DNA of 64,000 bases, taken from the NCBI GenBank assembly GCA_024704175.1, contig CP085629.1:4216001-4280000 (forward strand). Direction: 5' to 3'. This document shows, piece after piece, positions 1-9,716 of the stretch; the stretch's first letter is position 1, and each line of letters begins with the position of its first letter. This DNA comes from Paenibacillus sp. P25. GTDB taxonomy: Bacteria; Bacillota; Bacilli; Paenibacillales; NBRC-103111. Made by a program: the position numbers and the translations under genes. The notes under the pieces are model-generated. The model was not told where the DNA came from and did no database searches. It saw only the letters and a program-made list of their open reading frames with translations.

Positions 1-11
1 CATTATTCATT

Positions 12-974
12 TCATTCACTATTCGACGTACGATACATCGCTTTATTCTCGAGGCCTCGAACCGGCTGTGTCCACAATTCTTTATCCGAAGTGGCATTCA
101 GCGCGTCCTCTGCCATCTGGAGCTTTGCATCGAGTGTGTCGATATAATGCAACGCTACTGCTTCCGCTGTTTGCGGCTGCACCGGACTTCCCCATTCCCC
201 AAGGTTATGATGAGAGAGAATGAGGTGCTGCAACCCGATCACTAGTTCCGAATCGAGAGGTATATCCAGCCGCAAGGTCGCCTCTGTGATCCAACTGGCC
301 GCCATTGCGATATGACCGATCAACTTGCCTTGTACACTGTAGTCAGACACGACCCCAAGCTGTGCGATCATCTCTTCTGGCTTAGCGATGTCATGCAGGA
401 TAATCCCCGCCTTGATCATATCGGTGTTGAGAAATGGCCGCCGCTTGCATAAGAACTCGCCAATCTCTAACATACGAACGATATGATAAGCTAAACCGGC
501 AAAGTATGCATGATGATGCATTTTGGCCGCTGGATAATGAGCCAGTTTCTCACCAACCTTGTCTACGCAATAACCGACAATATTTCGAATCACCGGGTCT
601 TCTATACTCTCGATGACTCTATTAATGGTCTCTATCAACTCCGAAGATCCAACCGGTGCCGCTCGAATAAAGTTCGTAAGCGAAACACTATCTTCACTCG
701 TTGTATTTCGAATCCGGGAAATTTTGACCTGCGGTTTCTCTCGGTACAATTGAACTGTCCCCTGAACCTTTACAAGCGTCATCGGAGAGAAGATATCTTT
801 TTCTGTATCCTTTACATCCCAATATTTCGCAGGGATCTCACCGCTGGCATCACATAGCACCATGTCTAAATAATCTTTCGCCGGCGACGTATTGGTTTGT
901 TTCAATTCCAGTTCTTTCACCAAATAGAAACCGACGAATTCATCATGTACATTTAACTCTTTGATCAGTGTCAT
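12..974 (-). CDS. yhaM: YhaM-like 3'-5' exoribonuclease (OB fold + HD domain)
   Basis: The 320-residue product matches the YhaM family in length and layout. An OB-fold nucleic-acid-binding domain occupies about residues 10-110. An HD phosphohydrolase domain follows, with the histidine cluster HHHAYFAGLAYH, the metal motif LHDIAKPEE near residue 195, and the late motifs LSHHNLGEWGSP and IDTLDAK. YhaM enzymes trim single-stranded RNA and DNA from the 3' end in the cytoplasm. The ATG has a GGGGAG ribosome site about 6 bases upstream. The gene begins 16 bases after the stop of the pPIWI-RE gene, so it is very likely the last gene of that operon. It may be an accessory paralogue rather than the housekeeping yhaM. 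The family call is firm; a role in defence is inference from position only. Confidence 0.85.
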   Translation of the reverse strand: MTLIKELNVHDEFVGFYLVKELELKQTNTSPAKDYLDMVLCDASGEIPAKYWDVKDTEKDIFSPMTLVKVQGTVQLYREKPQVKISRIRNTTSEDSVSLTNFIRAAPVGSSELIETINRVIESIEDPVIRNIVGYCVDKVGEKLAHYPAAKMHHHAYFAGLAYHIVRMLEIGEFLCKRRPFLNTDMIKAGIILHDIAKPEEMIAQLGVVSDYSVQGKLIGHIAMAASWITEATLRLDIPLDSELVIGLQHLILSHHNLGEWGSPVQPQTAEAVALHYIDTLDAKLQMAEDALNATSDKELWTQPVRGLENKAMYRTSNSE

Positions 975-990
975 CTCGTTCTCCCCTATC

Positions 991-3458
991 TTATAACTCC
1001 AAAAACTCTGCCTCCGCCTCGATGTTCACATATTCCTTGCCCTTCAAGTATTTCTTTAACGTATCCATCATTTTCAAAGGATAGGGTAGCGCCGTAGTCG
1101 ATTCGAATGTGATGCATACCTCCCGTAATCGATGCACCATCCAGGCTAGCCTCTCTCGCTCTTGCCTTTCCATCGAACCTAATGGCATATATTCCACTAC
1201 CCGGGGTTGTTGAAAAGCCGTTTCGGGATTATCGTACTTGGTCATAGATTTGGCAATGTTCATCTGGGTCTTAGGTTTGGTTCCTACACCATAATAGAGT
1301 CCTGACTCGGTATCTGAATAGACTCCAACAGAGAAGGACATGGGGCGAAAACCATAGGCGGGTACATCTTCATTGGCATTGATCCGAACAACGGTTATCC
1401 CGGAATCGTTCTGTTCCAAACCAGGCAAATCAGGGGTCTTGCCGAATTTGATTTTATTGTTCTGAATGCCATCCAAACCCTTATATCGAAGTTCCGCTTC
1501 TACTAATACAATAGGCTCTTTACCAAGCATTCGCTCCATTCTTACCTGCTCTCCGAACCAGCGTGCAACCTCTTTCTTTTGTGCATCCGCGCCTTTCGGA
1601 AGCGGGTTGTAGCTATCTACTTGCAATATAGCTTCCGGTAAAGTCAACCATTCCTCGTCGCCTCTACCCTTTACAGTAAGGATGCCATCTTCCAACTTCG
1701 TCAGGACCACATATACCCCTTTATCCCCATGAATAATATCGTATGCAATGATGGGCCGTTGTTCATTTACCGTCAAAAGTGCCTTGAAATCCATAACACC
1801 TGCATCGCCTAATAAATCCAAGATACAATTAAAAACTTTATGGATGTAGCTCGACCCTGGTGTATCCTTCTTACGCTTGGACTTCTTGCCTCCACTTTCG
1901 GGATAAACGAATTGCGTAATCCTCCCCGTTAATTGGAAACCTTTGCGAACCGCTTGCTTGGGGTCCGTCCCCTCGCCGAGCTTCTTCCAGTCATCTTTGG
2001 GTAATATTTCTATTAACGAGCAAGTTATAGAATGATTCCCTTGGACATGTTCGATGCTTCGGGCGATTTTGTTGGTTCTATGCTCGTCCGCCAACTCCTT
2101 AAGCGTTCCACGATCCAAACCATCCACATAGTCCTTTCTGTCGCACTTGACGATAACGATTCGATTATTAGACGGGGCATTCAACCTAAAAATATGGCCG
2201 TCAATATGTTCTGCTAAGAACCTTCCTTTATATTTTTTGGTCTTCAATGCTTCGATGACGCATTGATAGAGGGAATCCGATCCCCACACTTCGAGCACGA
2301 AATCCTTGTTGTGCCCGCAGTACGCGAGCGGAACCGGCTCTCTCACTCGACTCCTTATCCCTTCTTGCTTTGGCTTCGGAACAGGCGGCAATGGTTCCAA
2401 CGGTCTCCAGTCGGATAAATTCTCTCTTACCATCTCGTAAAATCTCATTTTCTCCCGGATACTGATCCCCGCTTCAATGTAAAGGGGATTAAAGACCCTA
2501 TTATTATGAACAATCAAGATTTTCGGCAAATGGTCTGAGTCGTACTTATCCGGATTCGTTAAGATATCCTCCGTCGATAACGGTTCGCCCCATAGCACAT
2601 CAAAAAACAATTCATCCAGTCCTTCAGACCACCGGGTATAGGGCTCGATTCCGCCTTCACGACGAAAAGATAGACTCGCGTATGAACGTAACCCCAATCT
2701 ATGTTTTTTTATAAATGGATTATCCATAGAAACCAATAACGTGCTGTTGATACCGCCTTTGAGATATTTTGTCTCCTGGGGCTTTGTAATAAAACGTCGT
2801 ATGCCAGCCGAAACCATCAACAAAAGACGTTCTGGCTCACCGGCTCGGTACTGTAGACGAAAACGAACGACGTAAGAGAAGGTTCCGGCTCTGGTTGGTA
2901 TAGGTTGGGACATGCATTCTGCCTTTTGCCTTGCATACACCTGCGAGAATAAAAGCTCTACAGGCTCATCCCGTCCTTCAAGCATTAGTTGTTTGGGACT
3001 TAAGCAAAAGTGATGCGCGACAAGAGCAGGCAAAGCAACTCATAAACTAACTTGGGGTATCGCTGCAATACGGAATCCACCGTCTCACTTCGCCAACCTA
3101 CAGTACTTGTTTCTACATCCGCTGGTGCAGAACCCCCTTGCCCTGCGGCTATTTGGTTCATCCAGCCCTTAGCCAGCATGACTATCATATCAACCGGGAC
3201 AGGTTGAGTTGCGATGAGCCATGGACGAGTTTCATCCAAGTAGAATTGGTTATTGACCGATACGATCTGGGGAAAAATACTTTGCAATTTTTTACCCAAT
3301 GGCCAAATAACAAAGGGCGACTTTACGCCATTATAAAATTGCCGGATAAAATCTTGCCAAACCGGAGGGATATCCAGTAAAAAGACCTGCTGATTCTTCC
3401 AAGCATTCTTATCGCTCTCGAAAGCATACAATTGCAATAATTTATTGGTTCGACTCAT
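991..3458 (-). CDS. pPIWI-RE family Argonaute-like protein (reading frame broken once)
   Basis: Two overlapping reading frames rejoin into one protein of about 822 residues, the expected size of a pPIWI-RE protein. The N-terminal 150 residues resemble the family's X region. The rest carries a MID-like segment and a C-terminal RNase H-fold PIWI domain. The stretch with VVRINANEDVP has the Arg and Glu spacing that I take for the R and E giving the family its name. The break lies at 3000-3033, where ACTTTTGC needs one more T to keep frame (...RITF then CLSPKQ...). The total length is one base short of a multiple of three. The start at 3458 is preferred because its AAAGGG site is properly spaced; the ATG at 3467 is too close to it. 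Known families place this protein in plasmid or phage defence beside a DinG-like helicase and a REase, exactly the neighbours here. Confidence 0.8.
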
Positions 3459-6400
3459 CGCCCGCATCCCTTTCCATCATTGCTTTCATACTGTCTATGA
3501 ATGGTCCGTATAAGCTGCGAAACGCCGGCTCCGCTTCATGATCAGTCATAATCTTAAGCCAATAATCCAACATCGATTCCCCAACATCCGTGCGCATAGG
3601 TTGGGCAAGGAATTTCCCATCGCAATAGAATACTCTAGCGGGAGTACCTTTACGCAAGAGCCTGCCAATCGTTTGCCATACTGGGACAAACGTGTACCAA
3701 GCTATGGTCCTTCTTTCAGCGGGATTCAGTACGGACCAATAATCAGGTTTACGGTACATACGGTGAAGCAAGCTATTACTCTCGCTGCGAATGAAATTCA
3801 GCGCTGGTCGATATTTTTTGCCCTCAAAATTGGCACGTTCTATTAGATTAGGCGGCTCAGCGTGCAGCATTTGGATAAGGTAAGTCATGTCTTGCGGAAT
3901 CGGATACGGCCGTATCAAGAAAAATACAGACCCGAATAATGAGCCCTTTGTTTCATCTAAAATATTGTAACCGCGGCTAATCGCAAGTAACGGAGCAATC
4001 AGAACATCCGCATTTTCATTCGCAAATCGCTCTAGTTCTGCCCTGGAAAACTCGGCTTCACGATAGGGATCTGGATCTCTTGTTAACTGGCGATACCGGT
4101 TCTTCCACGAGGAATAGGATGCGAATACCGCTCCTACATCAGCAACATCCTCGTAGGAATTCACAATCAAAAGAACCTTACGATTCGAACCCGAATAGCG
4201 CCACTCCATCAATTCCTGCTCAATTTTGGGCATTAACTTAACTGAGAGCGTACGAAGATTACGAGTTCTTCTATCTTCGATCTCACCTGAGATTTGAATG
4301 GGTTTATCCTCCCCTGATCGTAGACAGGATAATATTCCTGATGAACAATGGGAGTATCCAGATTGGATTCCAGCAACCAGCCCGGCAACGAAGCAATATG
4401 GTAGTGAGCAGACCCTGGAGCCAGACTTGTCCCCGAAAGTAAAACAACCGCTGGCCCTTCATAACCATCAATTCCAGAGTAAATGGAATTCCATTCTTTG
4501 AGGAGCGACCGTCCGACTCCGGAATACTGGACTGCTTTGAACGTCCCTGTTTCACTCCCCGGCTTTACCTCGTAAAGGTATCCTGTCATTCGCCCTGTCA
4601 TTGCGTCTTTCAGAATAGAGGTAAACTCACGTTGAATCGAATAGAGTCCTTCGAATTCTGATAATTTGCCTAACTTTGATTGAACTAACGGATACAGGTC
4701 CATGAAAACTTGCATATCATGATCGATAAGCGCCAGACATAAATACAACTCCAAGGATTCTACCGGGTACTTCAATCTTCCGTGCGGACTCGTCTCACAG
4801 CCTAGCTTCTTAAGAATGGCAGTTAGAGCTTGTTCTCGTTCCTTCTTCGTTCGTCCATGAAGCATTTTTGTCACATCTGTATAGAATTGGTGCACCAATG
4901 GATGATCTGCGTAGGCACGTAACTCCAATTCAATTCGTTCTCGATCCTGTTCGTCCTTGGCAAATGCACTGCTAATACGATAGGCTTGGGTAGAGAGTCG
5001 CAACAGCTTTCGATACAAGAATTGAGCATATTCGGGTGACAAGTTCAATGTACGATAGATTCCGCGCCGTATGGTGCTTTCAAGTCGATTTAGGACATCC
5101 ATCCACTCCTGTACAACCTCATCGTGGGCATACTTTCCATATTGGCCTACAGTTTTACGGAACGATTCTAGCAATGTTTTCTCAAAAAGATGCTGCGAAT
5201 TTCCGAATAATGCTAATTCCGATACGAAAGCATCATCGAATTGCTTCTGAACCGCATCGGCTTCATCAACGAAGATGATATCCAGCAAGTCATACATCGC
5301 TTCATAGACCGTTCTTTCATAAGGATCCAACATAACCGGAAGTTTCGTCTTAAGTATGCTTGCTGAGGTTGTTACCCATACTTCCGCATCAATTAAGGCG
5401 GCAAAATCCTGGTAGATTCCGCAGCGAGCGGCAAAAGGACATACACACTTCTTTCCCTGCCGCCATAACTGACGGCATGGATAATCCGTAGTGTCTTCGA
5501 AGTCATTGGCAAGCGCATGGATGATACAAAAATCTGATAAATGCCGCAGTTCGAGAAAATTGTCATTCCCCCAATCCGTTACATCCTGAATCAAATGGCG
5601 ACGAGCGGATAAATAGTCCTTCTGGTGTTTTTGACGACCCGATCTCCCTATGACCGGGACAGCGTTCATCCCTAGTAAACGTAATTCCTTAACCCGATGT
5701 AATACTTGAGGGACACTGCTCTCTATAAATCCGACACGCGCTCCTTCTTGGACTAATCGACTGGTTTCCAGGACCATGAAGGTCGATTTTCCTGATCCAA
5801 GACCACCCACAATATGCTGTAAACCCTTATACTCAAACTGTCGAGTATTCGGATCAGTTAACGACTTTAGTTGGATTCCAATCCCTGCTCGCTCATTCCA
5901 TTCCGAAGATGCAGAAGCCTCTCGCATTCCCTCCGTCTCGTTTGTATTTTCATCTCCAAGCTGAAGTTTATAATTCCCCTTTGGTCGATATCTTGGAAAC
6001 GTTGGCGATCTAACGGGCAGCGTTGTAATTTCCCCGCCATAACGAATAGGCTCCTGCTCCTGATTGTATTTGTTATAATGGAACTTTCCGATCGTAGCAT
6101 ATTGAACTTCCCGGCGTTCATGAGCAATCGGCTGTTCAAGCAGATTCTCGTACCAACTTCTGCGATCGGAGAATAAGGCTGGAATTCGGGGTAACCAACG
6201 TTCTCCATTGTATTCAAACAATCGATATTCGACGGATACTTCTTCATATTGTTCGAATATATTTTCCCACCCCGTCCTGGAACGTAATGCACTGTAAAGA
6301 ACTCTTAAGCGATGTGCAACCTCCCTACGCGCATGTTTTGGGAGAACAGGGGAATCGTACCCCGACAAAATCGTATATCCTTCACGGACATCCATCGATG

Positions 6401-6530
6401 GATCAATCATCAAGCATCCAGTGACAAATAATTCAACTGTAAAAATTGTCTCGATCGTTTGTCGCGGCAGTCCGGATGGAGCGAAACGAGGAAGGAGTTG
6501 CTCAAAGAAGTTCCAATATGATACTCTCAT
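3442..6530 (-). CDS. DinG-type helicase of the pPIWI-RE module (reading frame broken once)
   Basis: Rejoining two frames gives about 1029 residues. The first 765 residues hold a P-loop GGLGSGKST near residue 243, a cysteine-rich insert with CRQ, KKCVC and ARCG resembling the Fe-S cluster of XPD/DinG helicases, and a DEAH-like box IIFVDEADAV near residue 415. The remainder is the second RecA-like domain, with VLLIVNSYEDV, ADVLIAPLLAISRGYN and a late QTIGRLLRKG motif VI. The break is at 4233: the first frame stops in TAATG, and one extra T (AGTTAA to AGTTTAA) would give a continuous ...SQLSLMPKIEQEL. Alternatively the overlap is true coupling of two subunits. It overlaps the REase gene by ATGA and the PIWI start by about 17 bases. 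Expected role: unwinding invader DNA or RNA:DNA for the module. Confidence 0.8.
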
Positions 6531-7594
6531 TCGTTCATCGCCTCCCTTTCCAGCACTCTTAGGATATCTTTTTCATAAATTACCTGAAGATGACTCGCAT
6601 GAGACGCGAGTGCTTGTGTAACGAGCCTCGCGTAACCGGGATATAGTTTATTTCGGTATTGCGGAATGACAATATATACGTGAGGCTCTCGATATTTCTC
6701 CAGTTGGTGGGGTGGCATCTTGTTGAAGAAATTGGCCAAATGAAGCGGATGCTTAAAGTCTTTCATATCCAAATATACGGAATGGGAATCTAACTGAATC
6801 TCAAGATCAAATCGATCAACTTGCGGGAATAGCGTTACTTTGTAGCCTTCCTTGGCAAGCCAATCTTTGGCCGCGAGTTCTGCCAAACCCGGTAACATCG
6901 TGTAACGATAAATTCCATAACGCAGTCTCTGCAAGGGCTGGGTAGTTTCCCATCTCTTAAGCTCTCCGCGACTTTCCAATTTACCGCAGAGATCTTCTGT
7001 CCCACATTGCCAGTGATCGTTACGATACTCCAGTGTCCAACCGCATCGCGGACAACAGCGGGATCGGTCCAAATCATCCGTTATATCTTCGTAACAGCGA
7101 CTTAGACGCTTCATCAATTCCGTATCCTGCAATTCCAACCCGAACTCCATTAAACGATATGCCGATACTACAGGATTCGTAATGATAAACTCACGAACCT
7201 TTCTGTACTTCTCTTCCAACATTGGTACCGTACCCCGACAATAATGCAAAATCTCTAACATTTCTTGCGCTTGCGCTTCTTCCGGCGAATCATAAAGGAA
7301 GATAAATTCACGAGCCGCTGGCGACAAGCCCAGATATGGGATCAGGAGCGGCGCTTCAAGCGGAAAAATATCGTCAACTGGTATGCCCCATTCAGTCGCC
7401 GGTTTCTGAAGGAATTGGATGAGCGATGGCAAATCGATTGGGACATTTTTTCCTTGCAGCATCAAAAGGCGTACAAGCTGCATATGTCCTTTGCGTAACA
7501 GAGTCGGCGACTCGCTGAAGTCTTCTCCCCACTGTTCCAAACCTCCGATTAAGTTCAGCAAACAATCCCTTACATCATTCTTGTCAATTTGCAT
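6527..7594 (-). CDS. REase subunit of the pPIWI-RE module (zinc ribbon + PD-(D/E)XK)
   Basis: This 355-residue protein opens the operon. The N-terminal half is helical and unrecognised. A zinc ribbon lies near residues 180-205 (CCPRCGW ... WQCGTEDLCGK). The C-terminal part is a restriction-endonuclease fold: LAAKDWLAKEGYKVTLFPQVDRFDLEIQL supplies the acidic residue and YLDMKDF the (D/E)xK motif. pPIWI-RE operons are described as encoding such a REase with the helicase and PIWI protein, so the order REase-helicase-PIWI fits. Its stop overlaps the helicase start by four bases (ATGA), pointing to coupled translation. No frame break is seen. Activity on DNA is inference from the family. Confidence 0.75.
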   Translation of the reverse strand: MQIDKNDVRDCLLNLIGGLEQWGEDFSESPTLLRKGHMQLVRLLMLQGKNVPIDLPSLIQFLQKPATEWGIPVDDIFPLEAPLLIPYLGLSPAAREFIFLYDSPEEAQAQEMLEILHYCRGTVPMLEEKYRKVREFIITNPVVSAYRLMEFGLELQDTELMKRLSRCYEDITDDLDRSRCCPRCGWTLEYRNDHWQCGTEDLCGKLESRGELKRWETTQPLQRLRYGIYRYTMLPGLAELAAKDWLAKEGYKVTLFPQVDRFDLEIQLDSHSVYLDMKDFKHPLHLANFFNKMPPHQLEKYREPHVYIVIPQYRNKLYPGYARLVTQALASHASHLQVIYEKDILRVLEREAMNE

Positions 7595-7689
7595 TTCAAC
7601 ACCACCGGTAATAAGCTAAAATCACCTAGTATATTTTTTATTCTATAGTTAAGTTATGACAACTTCTTGTCAGCGAATGTATGTTCTAC
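7595..7689 (-). promoter_or_regulatory. Upstream region of the pPIWI-RE operon with an inverted repeat
   Basis: This is the only gap ahead of the four-gene minus-strand operon, so its promoter should lie here. A 6-bp inverted repeat with a 4-base loop (TGACAA-CTTC-TTGTCA) sits at 7657-7672 and overlaps a -35-like TTGTCA. An A+T-rich TATAGAAT/TATACT tract follows towards the gene, but no pair of boxes has ideal spacing. The repeat is a candidate operator or short hairpin; I cannot name a regulator. Confidence 0.35.
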
Positions 7690-7717
7690 AAAAAAACGAC
7701 CAGAACGATTCTGGTCG
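7690..7717 (-). terminator. Rho-independent terminator
   Basis: Read on the minus strand, a perfect 9-bp stem CGACCAGAA/TTCTGGTCG with a 3-base loop is followed by seven T. It closes the transcription unit that comes from about 13.4 kb and separates it from the pPIWI-RE operon. Confidence 0.85.
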
Positions 7718-7763
7718 CGTAGCAATCCTAATTCACAATTGGTAAGAAAGCAAAGTTCAATCT

Positions 7764-7943
7764 CTAATCATCTTCGGTTAGAAGTAATTCCCTTTTACAA
7801 ACATCACACTGAACCTTGATAACCAATCCTAGGCTTGTTGGTATAAATATATACGCAAACTTTGCTCCCGTTACATCTTTGGCTTCACATTTATCCCATC
7901 TATTAATTTTGTTTTCCATTGATTTAGTGATTTCAAATTTCAT
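7764..7943 (-). CDS. Small protein of unknown function (59 aa)
   Basis: The ATG at 7943 is chosen because GAGGGG lies seven bases upstream; an in-frame ATG at 7961 lacks a ribosome site. The product is short and partly charged, with one CxxC pair near the C-terminus (VQCDVCKRELL) that could be half of a zinc site. It follows the zeta-kinase remnant directly and is the last gene before the terminator. I do not recognise the family. Position next to a toxin remnant could mean a former partner gene, but that is only a guess. Confidence 0.45.
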   Translation of the reverse strand: MKFEITKSMENKINRWDKCEAKDVTGAKFAYIFIPTSLGLVIKVQCDVCKRELLLTEDD

Positions 7944-7957
7944 ATGACGCCCCTCGA

Positions 7958-8308
7958 TCAATTGAACTGACCCTTAATCTGTTGCACCCACATGGGGAGC
8001 GATCCTGCCTGGTATTTCAAGACATTATGTTCTATTTCTAAACTGATTTCACCGGACACTTTGCTATTGTCAATCACAATCAAATGATCGATCAGATGGA
8101 TGTGGGTTAGCAGATTTTTCATGGATGTGGTTTGTCTCCGAACGATGTCTTCAGGCGCTATATGATGTCCTCCGTTTTGAACTCTTGCGGCAACACGTTC
8201 GATATTGAGCCGAACATCATTTAGGCCCACATAAAACATCGTCAATTCAAAGCCGTTCACTTTGGCATCCCGCATTAGTCGTAAAGCATTGCCGCTGGCC
8301 AATGGCAA
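7958..8308 (-). pseudogene. Truncated zeta-toxin-like kinase remnant
   Basis: The readable 116 residues match residues of the second zeta-like kinase at 19031-19638 almost throughout, for example MFYVGLNDVRLNIERVAARV and the run around HNVLKYQA. The match stops sharply near 8302. Everything N-terminal is missing, including the Walker A loop and the region that binds substrate, so the product cannot be an active kinase. No plausible start or ribosome site is seen at the break. It is a decayed copy, and the nearby DNA beyond the break is unrelated to the other copy. Confidence 0.75.
7966..8302. repeat. Diverged repeat, copy 1 (zeta-like kinase 3' part)
   Basis: This stretch can be aligned base for base with 19057-19400 with only scattered substitutions and few gaps. 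The longest identical blocks include GTGGTTTGTCTCCGAACGAT and the run around CGTTCGATATTGAGCCGAAC. The two copies are in the same orientation about 11 kb apart. Confidence 0.8.
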
Positions 8309-8353
8309 GGTCGATTTGATTCATGTATTGCAAGCCCTTTCTCAGCATCTGCC

Positions 8354-8944
8354 TTACGATTCCGGTAACTCTAACAATGACTCGAATATTTTAGTTTTTA
8401 TGGAAGCAGAGTCACATACCGAAGTAAGGGGGATTGATTTGCCAATTGCCCGTTTAAGACCCCAGTACCTATTTATTGATTTCTGTTTTGTCTTACTTCT
8501 CCATATACCATTAGCTTCCTCAATATTAAAATGATTTTCTAAACGGTAGGGATTGTGAAAAAGCCAGTGATCCGATATGGCGGGCATTCGCTCCCACTTC
8601 GACAAATCAAAATGAAATCGTGACAATGTGATCTCCGGGTAGCCTTCTTCCCCGTCCAAATCAACCTCCACAACATATACATCCCCATCTTTCAAATCTG
8701 GAACATGTTTGTTACCCGCAGAATCGCCTTCCATTTGGTAGACCTTGATGAAATTGCTGAGTAACCAGCCATCCTCGTAGCTGTCCGATTTCCATCTTAG
8801 AAATTTTGGATGTAACGAAATAAAGCCTTTTTTTTTACCGATGATGTCCATCTCGTTGAATAGCATATTTAAATTTTTATACGTTTCTCGAAGTACTTTC
8901 ACTGCAAGACTAATGTTTTCCCCAAAATCATTTGTTGAAGACAT
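8354..8944 (-). CDS. Unknown protein linked to the nuclease cassette (196 aa)
   Basis: The start at 8944 has a clear GGAGG six bases upstream, so the longer form beginning at 8968 is not used. No family is recognised. The protein is rich in aromatic and acidic residues (SKWERMPAISDHWLFHNPYR) without transmembrane segments or a signal peptide, so it should be cytoplasmic. It overlaps the 3' end of the nuclease gene upstream by 17 bases, which suggests a coupled pair, perhaps an immunity or specificity partner. That function is inference from linkage only. Confidence 0.6.
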   Translation of the reverse strand: MSSTNDFGENISLAVKVLRETYKNLNMLFNEMDIIGKKKGFISLHPKFLRWKSDSYEDGWLLSNFIKVYQMEGDSAGNKHVPDLKDGDVYVVEVDLDGEEGYPEITLSRFHFDLSKWERMPAISDHWLFHNPYRLENHFNIEEANGIWRSKTKQKSINRYWGLKRAIGKSIPLTSVCDSASIKTKIFESLLELPES

Positions 8945-9716
8945 AGTTACCCTCCTGAACAGACACATTTACCGGCCAATTTATCGTTAGTTGTGCATGT
9001 GATTTTCCCTTGAATGAATATGCATTTTCATGAATTGAAATATGTTGAATACCGGACAGGAATCCCTTGAACCGTTCGAAGCCTTTCCTCAGCAGTAGAT
9101 TCGTTAGATCCCGTATAATTATCTGTTGTCCAATGTCCAGAGACGATATTTCAATAGATTGCAGTTGTTCCAATACTTGCTCCCAAGCCAAAAAGCCCAA
9201 GGTGATGCCCGGTGAGATAAGCGATCGTTCTCTCATATTCATTTCTACAGAGAACTGAATGTCAAATGGAGCCAAAAATATGAGATAAGCGGGACGACCA
9301 TTTCGAATATCCTCAAGCGGCCTCGAATATCGGGCTAACTGATGGCAACTTTCTTCAGGTGTAACCATTTCTTCTGGATCTTCGGCATCGGATGAAAGAC
9401 CGCTGTAATATTTCACTTCAATCCCAATCACGACATCAGGATGTTCAACGATCAGATCAATTTCCCCCTCTTCATGACGAAACCAGAACTCTACTTTATA
9501 ATCATATTCTCTAATGGAATCAAGAAGCTTCTCCCAACATGAAGCCGAATCGCGTGCGGTATCATGAAAATGAACAGCTTCCAAAACTGGTTTCAAGCCG
9601 TATTGGAAAGGCAAATAGCGGATAGCGCCAAAAAAGTCACCGGTTAATTGATCTTCAAGCCGATCAGACAAATTGCTTCCGGATCGTGAGATTTTGTTGT
9701 GAATTTCAGCAATCAA
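8928..9716 (-). CDS. PD-(D/E)XK nuclease-like protein
   Basis: The 262-residue product carries a nuclease core near residues 75-105: FWFRHEEGEIDLIVEHPDVVIGIEVKYYSG, shown here only by its key residues E, D and ExK. This spacing is typical of restriction-endonuclease-like proteins that use a D...ExK triad. The rest is unassigned. The likely start is a TTG at 9716 because AGGAGGAGG lies six bases upstream; it overlaps the end of the DUF2357 gene. Its own 3' end overlaps the next unknown gene. The arrangement suggests an accessory effector of the McrBC-like unit, though the exact target is unknown. Confidence 0.65.
   Translation of the reverse strand: MIAEIHNKISRSGSNLSDRLEDQLTGDFFGAIRYLPFQYGLKPVLEAVHFHDTARDSASCWEKLLDSIREYDYKVEFWFRHEEGEIDLIVEHPDVVIGIEVKYYSGLSSDAEDPEEMVTPEESCHQLARYSRPLEDIRNGRPAYLIFLAPFDIQFSVEMNMRERSLISPGITLGFLAWEQVLEQLQSIEISSLDIGQQIIIRDLTNLLLRKGFERFKGFLSGIQHISIHENAYSFKGKSHAQLTINWPVNVSVQEGNYVFNK

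Noticed and set aside
3000..3033. Programmed -1 frameshift in the PIWI gene at ACTTTTGC
   Set aside because: A slip on TTT is possible, but no proper slippery heptamer or downstream structure is seen, and many other genes show the same kind of break. A missing T is simpler.
8262..8534. Plus-strand frame of 90 codons
   Set aside because: It spans the end of the zeta remnant and the 3' end of a minus-strand gene and has no protein-like features.
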